A stretch of DNA of 64,000 nt, taken from contig JAECUM010004880.1 in NCBI GenBank assembly GCA_016617855.1, positions 1 through 64,000 on the forward strand, written 5' to 3'. How positions within the stretch are numbered: position 1 is the stretch's first letter; each line of letters starts with the position of its first letter. Below are positions 9,516 to 21,300 of the stretch, piece after piece. A program made the translations under genes and the position numbers. This DNA is from Megalonaias nervosa. Lineage: Eukaryota; Mollusca; Bivalvia; Unionida; Unionidae. The notes under the pieces are model-generated. The model was not told where the DNA came from and did not search any database. It saw nothing but the letters and a program-made list of their open reading frames with translations.

Positions 9516-9538
9516 CCAAAGGCCCTTTACAAGGCCAC
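9516..9538 (+). terminator. Histone-mRNA-type 3' stem-loop
   Basis: CCAAA is followed by GGCCCT-TTAC-AAGGCC and then AC. The stem fits the GGYYYU...ARRRCC pattern of metazoan histone 3' ends with a 4-base loop and the usual upstream CCAAA; one pair (C-A) is mismatched and the loop's third base is unusual. It begins 27 bases after the stop of the gene at 9263. A purine-rich GAGAAGAG near 9552 is placed where a U7-binding element would be. Confidence 0.5.
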
Positions 9539-9839
9539 TTTCATATGCCTCGAGAAGAGTTATTCTTTCTTGCCTATGTATGTGTTGTATATGTCTCTGT
9601 CTCTCTATTGTATTTGTCCCTACCTAGAGTAGGAATCTCCAGTTTAAAATGGAGAAACTATTTCCCCTATTTAAAAGTGCTTAGAGCAGCTGAGTCAGCT
9701 ATTCTTTAATTGAATAGAAAGGGAAACCACAAACATGACCAGGAGGTAGGTTCCAGTTCATACTGGTGAAAGGATGGAGGAATATTTCAAGCACCATTTG
9801 GATTATGATATGTTTGTATGTGTTATGTATATTTAGTTT

Positions 9840-10445
9840 ATATTGTGTTCTTGGCTTTTGCCCATGATTGATGGTTGTAAATAGAGTTTTGCATACCTGA
9901 CTTTTGTCATGATTGTGATGGAGGGTTGTTAATTGAGATTTTGTCCACCTGACTTTTGTTGAAATTTTAAGTAGTAACAAAGATGTTTTCTAGGTTAATG
10001 GAGTTTTCCGTGAAAATAGTTTCCCAGATCATTCTATTGCAAGTGAATATGTATAAATAGTGGTTTGGTAAACAATTATTTAGTCCTGTTATATGATCAG
10101 TGGAATCGTTTACAGTTGTGTTCAGATATAATTTGAGAGGAATTATTTACAAAGTGCTCATTGACTTAGGACTAAAACGCTACTTTGGGATTATCGAGAA
10201 CTCACTCAAAGATGTACTGGATTATATCATTGTGGCACATCAGGATATTCAAGAGTATTGGTACATCACGACATTCAAGATTTGAAATTCATTCAGACTA
10301 GTCTATATTTTTGGACATGTGATAGGACATTTAGGATGGGGGGTTGGATTTAATTATCAGTACTATGAGTGTTTCGTAAATTTTCAAAACTAAATTATTT
10401 GTTGATTTGTGTTAACTTGTTGGTTTCGTTTCTTGCTGTTTACTA
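9840..10445 (+). repeat. 5' LTR (homologous part)
   Basis: Matches 14180-14815 through several shared blocks, for example ACCTGACTTTTGTCAT, GGTTTGGTAAACAATTATT (GCGATTTGGTAAACAATTATT in the partner) and ATTCAAGAGTATTGGTACATCA. The 5' copy carries an internal duplication of the CTGACTTTTGT block (9898 and 9950). Differences are numerous, so the insertion is old. Confidence 0.7.
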
Positions 10446-10463
10446 GAGGGGCTCATCTGGGAT
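10446..10463 (+). other. Primer-binding-like site (tRNA-Pro type)
   Basis: GAGGGGCTCATCTGGGAT directly follows the 5' LTR. From memory it agrees at about 14 of 18 positions with the tRNA-Pro primer site of gamma-retrovirus type. Its position at the LTR boundary is the main support. Confidence 0.5.
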
Positions 10464-10633
10464 ATGAATTTCTTTAAAACTTTTCAGAGATATTTTAAAA
10501 AATTACCTTTAAATTGACTCTATTTCAATGTTTTCATTGTTCATGGTAAAGATTTCAATTTCAAACATTTCAGAAATCTAGTGTAACCAAAAAGCAATTA
10601 CCATGTCATCAAATATTGTGAACTTTAATTGTA

Positions 10634-10636
<3 letters not shown>

Positions 10637-10685
<49 letters not shown>

Positions 10686-10687
10686 TG
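10637..10687. repeat. (ATT)n microsatellite
   Basis: About 16 uninterrupted ATT units lie between the primer site and the protease remnant, where gag would be expected. Confidence 0.9.
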
Positions 10688-10689
10688 TA

Positions 10690-10905
10690 GGTAAACATGT
10701 TTACTTGGTTTGAGTTCAGGACAGTGGTTTTCCAATTGGAAATTCCTGAGGTACCTGCTGTTTGCCACTTTTTACTAAAGTTTTAGTAACAGATCTGATA
10801 TTGTTGACAACTTAGAATGTTCTAGAAATTAACTTTTGACTCTCATCCGGGTCTTCTTATTGTGACTTTAGTTTTTATATAACATTCTATATCACTTATT
10901 GGTGT
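10690..10905 (+). repeat. LTR-related block also found at 43.59-43.80 kb
   Basis: Shares ordered segments with 43590-43800, such as TTTTAGTAACAGAT, TTGATAACTTAGAAT-like and TTCTAGAAAT, and TTTTTATATAA. Its position inside the retroelement, after the primer site, suggests either leader sequence of this family or a nested LTR fragment. Confidence 0.45.
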
Positions 10906-10963
10906 TTTTTGGCCACACCTATCCATATAAAAATATTAAGGGAAGCGGGAGCTTCTCAGTTTT

Positions 10964-11230
10964 TTGTTTTCAGGTACTTTGCCTTTGTCTGAGAAGTCTT
11001 CTTCTAATGAAATTGTTTTTATTCAGGGAGTAGAGTGCGGCTTTGTCAATGTTCATCTTTATTGCGTAAATTTGTCTTCAGGCTTAGTCTTAGGACTCAT
11101 GACAATTGAAACAATGACTTCTTCACCGATTGAAGGTATTCATTTATTACTAGGCAACGACCTAGCTGGAGATAAGGTCATGGTTAATCCATATGTTAAC
11201 TGGCAAGCTTTGTTTGGATCACAACGTTGA
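10964..11230 (+). pseudogene. Retrotransposon protease-region remnant
   Basis: An 88-codon open stretch ends in a gypsy-type motif (GIHLLLGNDLAGDKV) that follows the aspartic protease in Gmr1-like Pol polyproteins. The catalytic Asp-Ser/Thr-Gly itself is not evident in the open part. The frame ends at 11228 and the next recognisable piece is integrase. Confidence 0.6.
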
Positions 11231-11504
11231 TCCTATTTAGAATGAAATACCTGATTTGTATCCTGCTTGTGCAGAACCATGGCTAAAAGTGCTCTTGAGA
11301 ATGATGTTGAACAGGAAATTATTCCTTTAGCTTACACATTTACTGCTCAGTCTTTTGAGGTGTAACCTTTGCCCCTGGTATTGATCGTTCATAGTTATTG
11401 ATCACAATGAGCATCTTTTCACTTCTCCTTCTCTCTATTCTACTCAGGGTGACAAAAGACAATCACTTGCTGTTGAGCAGGAACAAAATCCTGAGATTTC
11501 GTGC

Positions 11505-12025
11505 TTGTTTCAAAGGGCTATCAGCGAAAATGAAACGACAAAAGCCACAGTTTATTATTTTGTGAACAATAGGATCCTTGTGAAAAAATGGAGACCACCT
11601 GAGGTACCCGCTGGTGATGAGTGGTCAAGGGACTATCAAGTTGTCTCACCGAGGTTATGTAGATGTGCCATTCTTTGTTTATCCATTGAAACTCCGTAGT
11701 CTGATCATTTATGAGTTATTAAGACTTATCACAAGAATAGGAATCATTTTTATTGGCCAAAAATTAAACGTGATGTTTCTATATACTATAGCTCTTGTCA
11801 CACTTGTCAAATGATAGGAAAACCCAATCAGCAGTTACCTAAAGCTCATATACAATCTATTTCTGCAGATAAATTTATTTTGTACACTTGATGGCCTTTC
11901 AAAGTCTGTCCTATCTGATCGATGATAAAATTTTATGTTTGGAATTTATCTAGAATGTTAGGCATGAATTGGGCATCTATAAGTTTAAGTCTTCTGACTA
12001 TCATCCATCAAGGGCCTTTGTAATG
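11505..12025 (+). pseudogene. Integrase N-terminal part (H2C2 zinc finger) of the retrotransposon
   Basis: An open stretch contains KKWRPPEVPAGDEW, a linker typical of this family. A shifted frame then reads NHFYWPKIKRDVSIYYSS and CHTCQMIGKPNQQLPKA, the zinc finger end with its two Cys. Further on, YKFKSSDYHPSR resembles the end of the catalytic core. Most of the core between about 11880 and 11950 is missing. The solo LTR interrupts the sequence at 12026. Confidence 0.7.
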
Positions 12026-12895
12026 TGTTACGTTTAGGCTCGTTCAAAAGTAACAAAAGAAAAGAGTGAAACCAACAAGCTTTGTAAGTTTTAACAAAAA
12101 TAATTTATTTCCCTAGAAAACACGGTGAAAAGGTGAAAATAGAAAATAGGACTTAGAGTCTGTGAAGACAATCCAAATATTTATCCTAGTACTAAAAAAG
12201 TACAAGTCCTATCACTAAATAGTTTTAACTGAATCCAGGTTCGAATCTTGATGACGTTCCAAGATGGAGGATGATGACGTCAGGTGAAGTCTTTATACGA
12301 ATGTCAAGAGTTCCACGTTGAAACAGAACTTGTAATGTTTCAATTTAGAATAAATTTCCATCGAATGTCTTTGTCACTTGCATAGTTCTCCAGGGAATAA
12401 ATTATTATATTCTAAAAAATAGATGAACTTCTGAACAAGCTGTCATCTATGATAAAACATCTCGAGCTCCAAAGATGTAAAAATACAACTCTTTACGGCA
12501 CCTAAAAGAAATATATCCGTCTTCTTGAAGATATATTGTACGACTGAGTATTTCACGGGGATCTGAGTATTTTTAAACTAAACTAAGACGTCATTTCAAG
12601 CGCGCACGATGGAACGCGTGGCTATTTCGCAATAAACAATGCAATTTCACGTGGGCCAGAAAAACGACCTTGGCTATAACCAATCGTTTTCGCGTAGTGT
12701 TTACTTAAATCGACAAACCATTGCATGCAAAAATCGTGCTTATGCGAATCATACTACGTTTTGTATAAACATAATATCTCTTTCAAAAAAATCAGATCCC
12801 GTGAAAATAATTACAATATAATGTAATGATACAAAAATAAAATAAAAAAGAATTTAAAATTAACACACAAGTAATTAAATTACATATTCGTAACA
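12026..12895. mobile_element. Solo LTR nested in the retrotransposon integrase
   Basis: 870 bases beginning TGTTACG and ending CGTAACA, so the ends are TG...CA with a 7-base inverted repeat. The flanks carry the same 4-base duplication, AATG at 12022-12025 and 12896-12899. Integrase homology breaks off at the left edge and resumes at the right. No coding sequence is present. It is best read as a recombined solo LTR of a different family, younger than its host element; strand is undetermined. Confidence 0.85.
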
Positions 12896-12899
12896 AATG

Positions 12900-13400
12900 A
12901 TTTCATCAAACTTTGAAGACTATGATTCGTTCATATTGCTTTGATACCAGAAAGGATTGGGATAAGGGTGCTCATTTGCTGTTTTTGCTCCCAAGGAAAT
13001 AAGTTAGCCCTTTTGAACTAGTTATTGAGCGTACTGTCTGTGGACCATTGAAGTGAAAAACGATACTTCCTTCAAATGAAGATTCAGATGTTGATCTTAT
13101 TAACTATGTCTCGGATTTCAGATATAAGTTGTTAAAGGCTTGTGAAGTAAAAGAACTAATCGTCATTCTACTCATTCAAATATGAAAGTAAGGTATGACA
13201 AAAATACAAAGGAAAGGAGTTTTCAGCCCACGCCTCAAAATCCTCTACTGGCTAAATAGTTGCTCCTTATGCAATTAAAATGAAAGTAGATGACTTAAAT
13301 TATATCATTAACACTCCTGGGAGGCGAAATGAGAAATAACTGTGTCATATAACTATGTTAAGGGAGTATTTTGGTGGGATATCCTAGTTAATTTAATCAA
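12900..13400 (+). pseudogene. Integrase C-terminal part of the retrotransposon
   Basis: In broken frames one can read FDTRKDWDKGAHLLLF, SPFELVIERTVCGPLK and YVSDFRYKLLKACE, all typical of the gypsy integrase C-terminal region. After them come a YNKNTKERSF-like basic segment and an ITMLREYF-like end near 13355. Stops and shifts are frequent. Confidence 0.7.
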
Positions 13401-13559
13401 TTTAGTTGTACCTGTCCTGCGCAGCGAGGATCTAAATGATCAAATACAATTTGACTGCAGTGACTCTGGTTTAACCAATCTTCGGAACTCAGACATATTA
13501 ATATTATCGAAAATGAATATTATCAGAAAATTTGTATAATTGCAGAGGCTGTGATAAAT

Positions 13560-14049
13560 TTGTTGAGTAAGAAATCCAGATTCTATTGGTCCAACAAGTG
13601 CCAGGAATATTTTGACAAATTAAAGTGCACCAGTTCTTTCAGCTCCAAATTTCAGCCAGTGATTTAAAATATATTTTGATGTAGAGGTTTGTTGAGTATT
13701 AATTCAAGAAAATAAAAATGGTGTGGATTATCCAGCGTGTTATTCTTTTTTAAATAAAAATCCCAAAACAAACAAACTAAATATACATCAGAAAAATTAT
13801 CCCACAATTGAGGAGGAGTGCTGTGCTTTGATACTGGTGTTGCAACATTTTGAAGTATATATTAGTTCAACTACTTTTCCATTTATTTTATTCTATGATC
13901 ACAACCCTCTTATTTCCATCAGATAAAATGATAAACAAAAATCAGATCTTGTTGTGATGCAGTTTGATGTTGCAGGAATACAACATTGACATTAGACACA
14001 ACAGAGGAAAAGATAATGTGATTGCAGTTGCATTTTCACGTGTATAGAT
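13560..14049 (+). pseudogene. RT connection / RNase H remnant of the retrotransposon
   Basis: FYWSNKCQEYFDKLKC (13575-13625) is the RT-RNase H connection. An open stretch then encodes NYPTIEEECCALILVLQHFE and YDHNPLI, the RNase H core and the catalytic-site region of Ty3/gypsy elements. A shifted frame adds EYNIDIRHNRGKDNVIA and ends at TAG 14047-14049, just before the 3' LTR. The RT palm is absent. Confidence 0.75.
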
Positions 14050-14179
14050 GTACAAAATGGCTATATTGTGTATCTATTTTGTGTCGTTAAGATATCTCCA
14101 AATGTATATTTGACTAATACGTCAAAGAAGGCAGTATTGTGTAAATCTTTTCTTTTATTTATGAAAGGATGTATTATAT

Positions 14180-14815
14180 ACATTTAATTTGTATTGTGTG
14201 CTTCATTTTGGTCCGTGATTGAGGATTATGAATCGACTTTTTGCCTGCCTGACTTTTGTCATAATTTTAAGTAGTAAACAAGATGTTTACTAAAATATGA
14301 GTTCGAGGGTTATTGGAATTTCCCATAAATATGGATAGTTTTCCAAAACATTCTATTGCGACATAAGACACGTAAAATGTGTTTAAATGGCGATTTGGTA
14401 AACAATTATTCATTATTGTTTTATGATTAGTATGTGGAATCATTTGTAGTTGTGTTCAGGCATAATTTGGGGAGAATTATTTATTTAAATGATTCACTGG
14501 AATTAACACGTGTTGACTGACAATTTGGACTAAAACAACACGTTAGGATTATTCAGAACTAAGTCAAAAATATTCTGGATTGTATCCTTGTGGTACATCA
14601 GGACATTCAAGAGTATTGGTACATCAAGATGTTCAAGACCATTTGAATTCATTTGGAACATTCTACAGTTCTTGATTTGTGATGGGACATTCAGGATATG
14701 TGGCGGGATTTAATTCACAATACTGTAAGTGTCTCTTAAATTCTCACTCTTGTAACTTGAAGAAATAATTTTTTTGTGGATTTTACTAAAGTTGTTAGTC
14801 GTTTCATTCTTTTAC
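14180..14815 (+). repeat. 3' LTR (homologous part)
   Basis: Diverged copy of 9840-10445, ending near TTCTTTTACTCGG, the same relative point at which the 5' copy meets the primer site. The start is uncertain because the sequence between 14050 and 14180 matches the 5' side only weakly. Confidence 0.65.
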
Positions 14816-15149
14816 TCGGTTTTAGACCTAGAATCATAACAGTATGGGTACATATCTATCTATAAATACGTTGATGCAGTCACACTTGACTATTAAGCAT
14901 CTAGGCATGGTAGTATTTTATTCTGTGGTCAGTTTAAGCTAGTACATGCTAATGTATGGGTTTTTTTGGGTTTTTTTTTTTTTTTAAACAGGTTGTGAAA
15001 TATTAAATAGAAAAAAGACTTAGTTGGGCTTAATTACAGGCATCTTTCTTTCAGTGTGTCAATTCTGTGTCGGATGCACTGCTTGTGTTGCAGATAGAGT
15101 CTCTGTCTGACTTTGGAATAAATAATATGGTTTCATTTCCACTTATATT

Positions 15150-15314
15150 ATGAATGATGTTATGGAAATTAACGTTTGATGAAAGATGAATCAACCTGAC
15201 AAACAGAAATGACAGAAATTCTCTATACATGAATGTGTTCCGCGTTTTACTAAAAATTCCGTCCTCCAGCTAATTACAATGTTTTCGGTCGGTTGATAGG
15301 TGGATAGATTCAAG
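15150..15314 (+). promoter_or_regulatory. Putative WDR18 5' UTR and promoter region
   Basis: The 165 bases before the WDR18 ATG are locally richer in CpG (CCGCG, CCGTC, TCGGTCGG) than the surrounding AT-rich sequence. No TATA box sits at a convincing distance. This fits a CpG-type housekeeping promoter, but the transcription start cannot be placed. Confidence 0.4.
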
Positions 15315-15332
15315 ATGTCTGCGCCCATAGAG
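15315..15332 (+). CDS. WDR18: WDR18 coding exon 1 (six codons)
   Basis: ATG TCT GCG CCC ATA GAG encodes MSAPIE and is followed by a GTACAT donor. It joins in phase 0 to exon 2 (VVISSD), paralleling the human start MAAPME-VAV. Context AAGATGT is acceptable for initiation. It is too short for ORF searches and was found by homology and phase. Confidence 0.88.
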
Positions 15333-18300
15333 GTACATTCGAGAAATCGGAACAAGTGTGCTTTTATTATAAATAGCCAATCTCCTGTCACGACTAGAGC
15401 GTGATTTCAACCAGCTAATTAAGTCAGATACACAGTATATTTTGGTTTAAATCGTTAGATGATTTAAAAAAAGCAAAAGCATGATTCACCATCTCGACCA
15501 CAGAGGCTCGTATCGTTGCTTAGTTTCATCAAACGTATACTCTAGTAATATTTAGTACATGTATGATTTGTATGCAAATTGCAAGGAACAATACGAACAC
15601 CTGTGATCCCGACAGAATAAATAGCTGTGCTCAAGATATTTTTTTTAAAAAAATGCATTTTCAAGAATAAAATGTACTGGGTTTTTTCCACCGGGTTCTC
15701 ATTATTACATGTTTATATAACCCCTCAGATATTATGCCAGAAGCTGACCAAAATTCAAATCTAAACGTAACAATTTTTGAAACTTGGAAATCAGATGTTG
15801 TAAACAATAGGGTCAAACATGTCAAAACTGAAAACGTTTCTTATAATACCTTTAAATCAATGCTGTCATATTCGTACATTTGTACTGAATAAAAATAGGA
15901 TGAAAGTATGTATCCTCATTTATGTTCCTATGTACAGTAATTTAGGGTAAATTATCCCCTATTGTATATTAGAATTCACATTCTTTGATTTACTCCCAAA
16001 TTAAGCATAATTTGGTGAATCAAGGAATCTAATTGTATGTTAGTATTAATTGTTAACAATATCACATGCTCTTGTACCAGAAAACAGTTATAAATCAAAA
16101 GTCAAGAAAACACTTAAGAACACAGCAAAGGGGTAAATACATGTTTGAAACTTTATAGGTTGGCACTAGCAAATGCCAGAGGAGAAGCCCATAATATTAT
16201 AACTCTTAACTTGGCTATCAGTTCTATTAAAATCATGTATCTAATGACTGGAAAGTCATGAAATAGGTATATAGTATGCCGATTTTTGGTCTAAAAGTTG
16301 TCACACTTTTGCAGTATAATATATTTTGGAACCTGGCAAAATGACATCACCAAATGCTTCTGCCTTATTAGTAATGTATCCAAGTTTGGACGATAATCCT
16401 GACCCACTTAATTCAAAACTCAGGCAAGGTGCACCAGGTAAAATTTTCTAAATTATCGTTAAGAAAAGGTTTCAAATCTGCCTAATAATGTTCATATTGA
16501 TTGTGTATTTGGCAGATTAAGAGATCAGATTACAGTTTGGACATTATGTTGTTCGTTCACTCACTTCAAAAGGCAATCTGAAAACTATAATAATGCCATA
16601 TACGCAAGATTTGGTTTTTTACTTTGTATAAATACCCATATTTCCATGCAAGAAGCAATTATGTGAGTGCAAGGTGTGGTGCAATGTTATTTTTGAAAAG
16701 CTATTTAGAGTTATCCACATCAGCATATGTATGACAGGTTTGATTTCTAGACTTGTATTATGCAAGACATTGTGGACCTTCCTCCATGTGTACCCTAAAC
16801 AAATTATCCCCAAGATAGTTTATGCCCAAGACATTTCATACCCAAGATTTGACATTATGAAATTTTGCAATAATATTTACGAGTTTGAGAAAAATATGAT
16901 TATCTCATGTGTTTTATTCTGTCAGCCACTTTTGCTTAACCTGTTCACCTACAATCCACATACTGATATCCAACCTCTAGACCCAGTTATTCTTTTTACT
17001 TGAGATTTGTTTTCTGTGATACACAAGAGCTGAAACACTGTCAAGTGATATTAAATTGATTTGTTATAATAAGATAAAAAAATTGTTGCAAATACCAAAA
17101 TGATAATAATAAAGTTGATGATGGTGATGATAACTTTGATGATGATTTATAACATAATCATCTTTTGAAATTCAGCTGAAATTCCTAGTGTTATGTAAAC
17201 TTAGTTTTGAAGTAACTTACAGCAGTATATATTGCTGTAAAATAAAGAGTCTCTGGTTTGTTTTATGTCAGGATAGTTTTAGTTTAAAAGTGGAATATTG
17301 GTTTATAATAGTTTTTTCTTTGCTTAACTTATACTGTATTACACGTTTCTATCATTAATGCCTTGTAGTCATCACAGATAACTAAGGCATGTGTTTGCCA
17401 AGGCTATACAATTGTATTTACATCAATTTAAGTAAATATATATCCTTGTATGTTGAATGGCTCTAAAGAGGCATGACAGGTAGTAGTTTATTATCTACTC
17501 CAGTCTGGCTTTGGCTTCAGAGGCTGTAAATCCAAATTGTTTTCCTTTTTATTGTGAACCTTTGGGATTCATTATAGGGATATCACAAATGTTGTCTTTG
17601 TGCTCACTTTAAATATTGGAGTGAAAATGCCATATTTGATTTTCAATCTATTAGTTTTATATGTTCTGTGTAAAGTAGGGTATCAGAACATTAAAGTCTG
17701 TGTCATATGTTATTAAAGCTTTAATGGCTTTATTAGATGATCTTTCTAATTCCAAAATAATCCCATGACATGCTTGAATATTGTAATGTAAGTAATTTAA
17801 GACTAGTATTAAATGTGCAAAGACAGGCCCTCCCAACCATTACAAGTGGAGATTCATTATTTTGAAACACTGAAGCTCTGCTTTAAAGGTTCCAACCATC
17901 GTGGTGTGTGTTTCATGACTGATCATTGTTGACTCAGTGGAAGCAACTTGTGGTAGCTAGCTGACTTTCAGCATGGATGTTATTGCACAGCTGGTGCCTG
18001 ATGTTAGATTAAGAACCAAATGAAGAGAAATCTAACCTTTTTCATGAAAATCACTTTGTAAATGACGGAATAAATGGATTAGACCTAAAAAAGGTCAACA
18101 TGACCTGCAATACTTGCTGACCTAACAGTACTAAGTAAACATGGTACAAATGATGTTTTGAGAACATGTTTTAGAGTAATGCATAATAAAGCTTGAATTA
18201 TAATTGATTATAAAGAAACCTTTATGTTGCAGATGGGTACTTCTCTGTTCAACAACTGTTTCATTTGATGGTCAGAGTGATTTTGCAAATTATATTTTAC

Positions 18301-21300
18301 AGCATTATTAACCTCATGAATATAATTACAATAAAATATTAATGAACTTGAAAAGATTTTTGTTATTATGAATGAATGTGTTATGTATGTGTGAGAGAAA
18401 GATGAAAGAATAAGTGTTGTGCATTCAGAGTGGTATTATTTTATACCTGTCATAATGCATTACAATGGCAATTTCAGATGGTCAACATTCAGAATGGGAT
18501 TTGTTTGTAGCTGTTGTAGAGAAGGTGAAATTTGACAATAGTTTTGATCTTCTTTGTAAATGTAAATCATCATATTCAAATTGTTTTGTATGAAAATGTT
18601 AAGGATTTGATGAAAAATAAGAAATTATATGTACAAAAATACATTTTATTAATGTTTTAATTTTTATGGATAGCTGGTTATGAAAAATTTAATGGTATGA
18701 AAAATGACATGAATTACAGTGATGCAGCTCATTCATTTGGCAATCAGGTACAGTGGGCATCCTAAAGGGTTGGTGTGAAACGTATATTCTTCCAGAAAAA
18801 GGCCATACCTTGAAATGCATCCGAACATTTGGATAGGACCTCTATGTTAAGACATGAACTTGTATTGTCTTCTGCCAGCTCTTCTTTTCTTTTGACAATA
18901 TAAAAGTTAGCTTTATTAGCTCCAAGCCTAAGCAAGTTAGGCTGTTTATAGGTGATGATTTTGTGTCTGTGACAATAAAAATTCAGTGGCAATGTTTTGT
19001 TTAGAGAATTTGCAACATAACTTGCAACATTCTGACACCTTGAGCAAGTCAACAGACATATGCAGATATCACTCAGCCAGGTAAAATGGCATGCCTTGAC
19101 AGAGTCATTTTAAAAGTAATGGCTCTGGTAAAATATTTGTGAGCATTAATAAAGTTTACATTTTATTGTGTCATGCTTTTGGACCTATTTAGATTTTCTT
19201 GAAGGCATGACTGCAGTTTTTGGCATTGCCAGGGTTCATTTTGGCTGCACCCATATTTTTCATATTTGGTACAAGAAAGTTCTCTCAATGGTACCCATAT
19301 GGTGCATAAAAAGACCAAAGAAAATGAAGATCAAAGATTGTTACGGTTGATTTTATATTGAATTGAGTGCATCCAAAGTTTACTGAATAGACTTATTAAC
19401 AAAGAAGCACAAGATGATAAGTTTTATTGGCTGACGTAAATGTCCTAATGATTTTGATTGGTTTGATCATGAATTGAGAGCACATCATGCATGATTGTTG
19501 ATGAAATCTTCACTAAAACCATGTTCATATCTATTTTTCTGTTAAGAACATGTGCAAAAATGTAATCTTTGGTAAAAAGGGAAGTGAATATACCATTATT
19601 TGAACAGATGTAAAAATGTTTTCTCAGGTTGTATTATTAAATATAAAGGTGTTAGTTTTCCTTGTTTTGTTTTACATCTAATCTTGGATGAAAATGAGAT
19701 GTGACTGAAACCAACAATTTCAGTCCTGTGCACTGCCATACAGCTATTATCATGAAGGTGTGCCATCTTGACCCACTCACTCTAGGTAAATGAGCTGTTT
19801 TTCAGTATGACCCTAAAGTATGCACCTTGACCTGTACTCACATGATCGGGTACTGTCAAGTGATTCCATAACTTGTTAAAAACAGTGATGATTAGAATCA
19901 ATATTGCTCTCCCAATGATTTTATCTAGTGAACAGTTTATATCAGAAGGTAGAAGAAGATAATTTTCTTTCTAATCATGTGTACTGTGTCAAAAAAATTT
20001 GATAAATAGATACAGTAACACTGTTTATAAAAAAAAAAAAAAGTGACCATTATTGTATGATGCACTGTTGGATTGTTAAAGAAAAAAAAATTTCACAGGT
20101 TTTCCTCACTGGTTATCCTAGTTATATAAAAAAGAGAATGTTTAACTTGAGTATTTATACAAGAACGTTTTATTCCCTTTATTTTTTTTTGTATGATTTA
20201 TGGGTGTAATTTAAGTTGTAAAGAATATTGCTTGGCCTTACTTCAGATGAGCATCTGTTGAAAAGCTGCTAGATCTGCATGGTGATTTTTACTTCCTGGA
20301 CTTCACTGGTAAATTGTAAAGAAAAGGAGCTGATAACTCATTTACTTTCTCTATAGTTTGTTTATATATAAAGAAATAGAGATAGTTTTATTTCTCAGTA
20401 AATGTGTATAATTTAATATTTGTTAAATATTATGAATTTATAAATTATTAAAGATTATTAATAATCTTAGAACTTTTTAGAAATTTCTGCCAGTATTTAC
20501 CGGTAAATGGTGAATCAAGTATATTGGTGAATCCAGGTTGTATGTACCATTTTAAAAATTCTTCTTTCCTATCAAACATTTATGGATTTTTATATTCAAA
20601 ATGGAAATATTTAAATAATTTCTTCTCCTGTTTCTTTAATGGCTGCAGAAATTTTTTAAAGAAGAGGAGACCATATGATACAGTATATAATAGCAAAGAA
20701 AATTATATGTAGCAAGAAAATGCCTGATGGGTTGGGGAGACTGTGGTTCATCGGTTAGCGTGGTGGACTCAAGACCAAAAAGATGCAGGTTTGAATCCTA
20801 CCATTGGACCAGCCAGTGTTAGCTGCCATGGTGTGTCCTTGGGCATGGCACTCTACTCCATTTGCCTAGGCACTAAATAACTTGTGTTGCTGTATCAAAC
20901 CAAACCAAACCAAATGGGATGGTAGCATTTATAGATCATGCAGTATAATAGTATCTTTATTATTTAATACAATGGGCACTTGAGAAAATAGTGTATATTG
21001 GTGTGATTGTTTCTGGAGTATAACTAAAATGACTGAGATTATACACAGTACATGTATCAAACTAGTAACGAGATTTGCCTTTTGTATTGAAAATGCATTG
21101 ATTTTAATAATTTTAATAATTTGTTGTGTTGCTGTGGAAACAAGTTGCACATTGAACAGAGAAAGATCATTACAAGTGTGCAAATCAAAAGTGTTTGGAG
21201 ATATTTTATGACACTTAATAAACTTAATGATCTGGAGATGCTGCAGAAGTTCCACTTATTGGATTTATTATTCGTAATATTTTTTTTACTGCAGGTTGTA

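Larger units (their letters stand above)
9560..14820 (+). mobile_element. Degenerate Ty3/gypsy LTR retrotransposon, Gmr1-like order
   Basis: Two diverged direct repeats (about 9840-10445 and 14180-14815) flank a primer-binding-like site and remnants of protease, integrase and RNase H in that order. Integrase before RNase H is the Gmr1-type arrangement and not the usual gypsy order. Gag and nearly all of the reverse transcriptase are missing, many stops interrupt the coding parts, and an unrelated solo LTR has inserted at 12026-12895. The outer LTR ends are not clear, so the outer limits are approximate. Confidence 0.75.

Noticed and set aside
20737..20820. Possible tRNA gene
   Set aside because: A and B boxes are present, but the arms do not pair, a SINE body and tail follow, and a second diverged copy exists.
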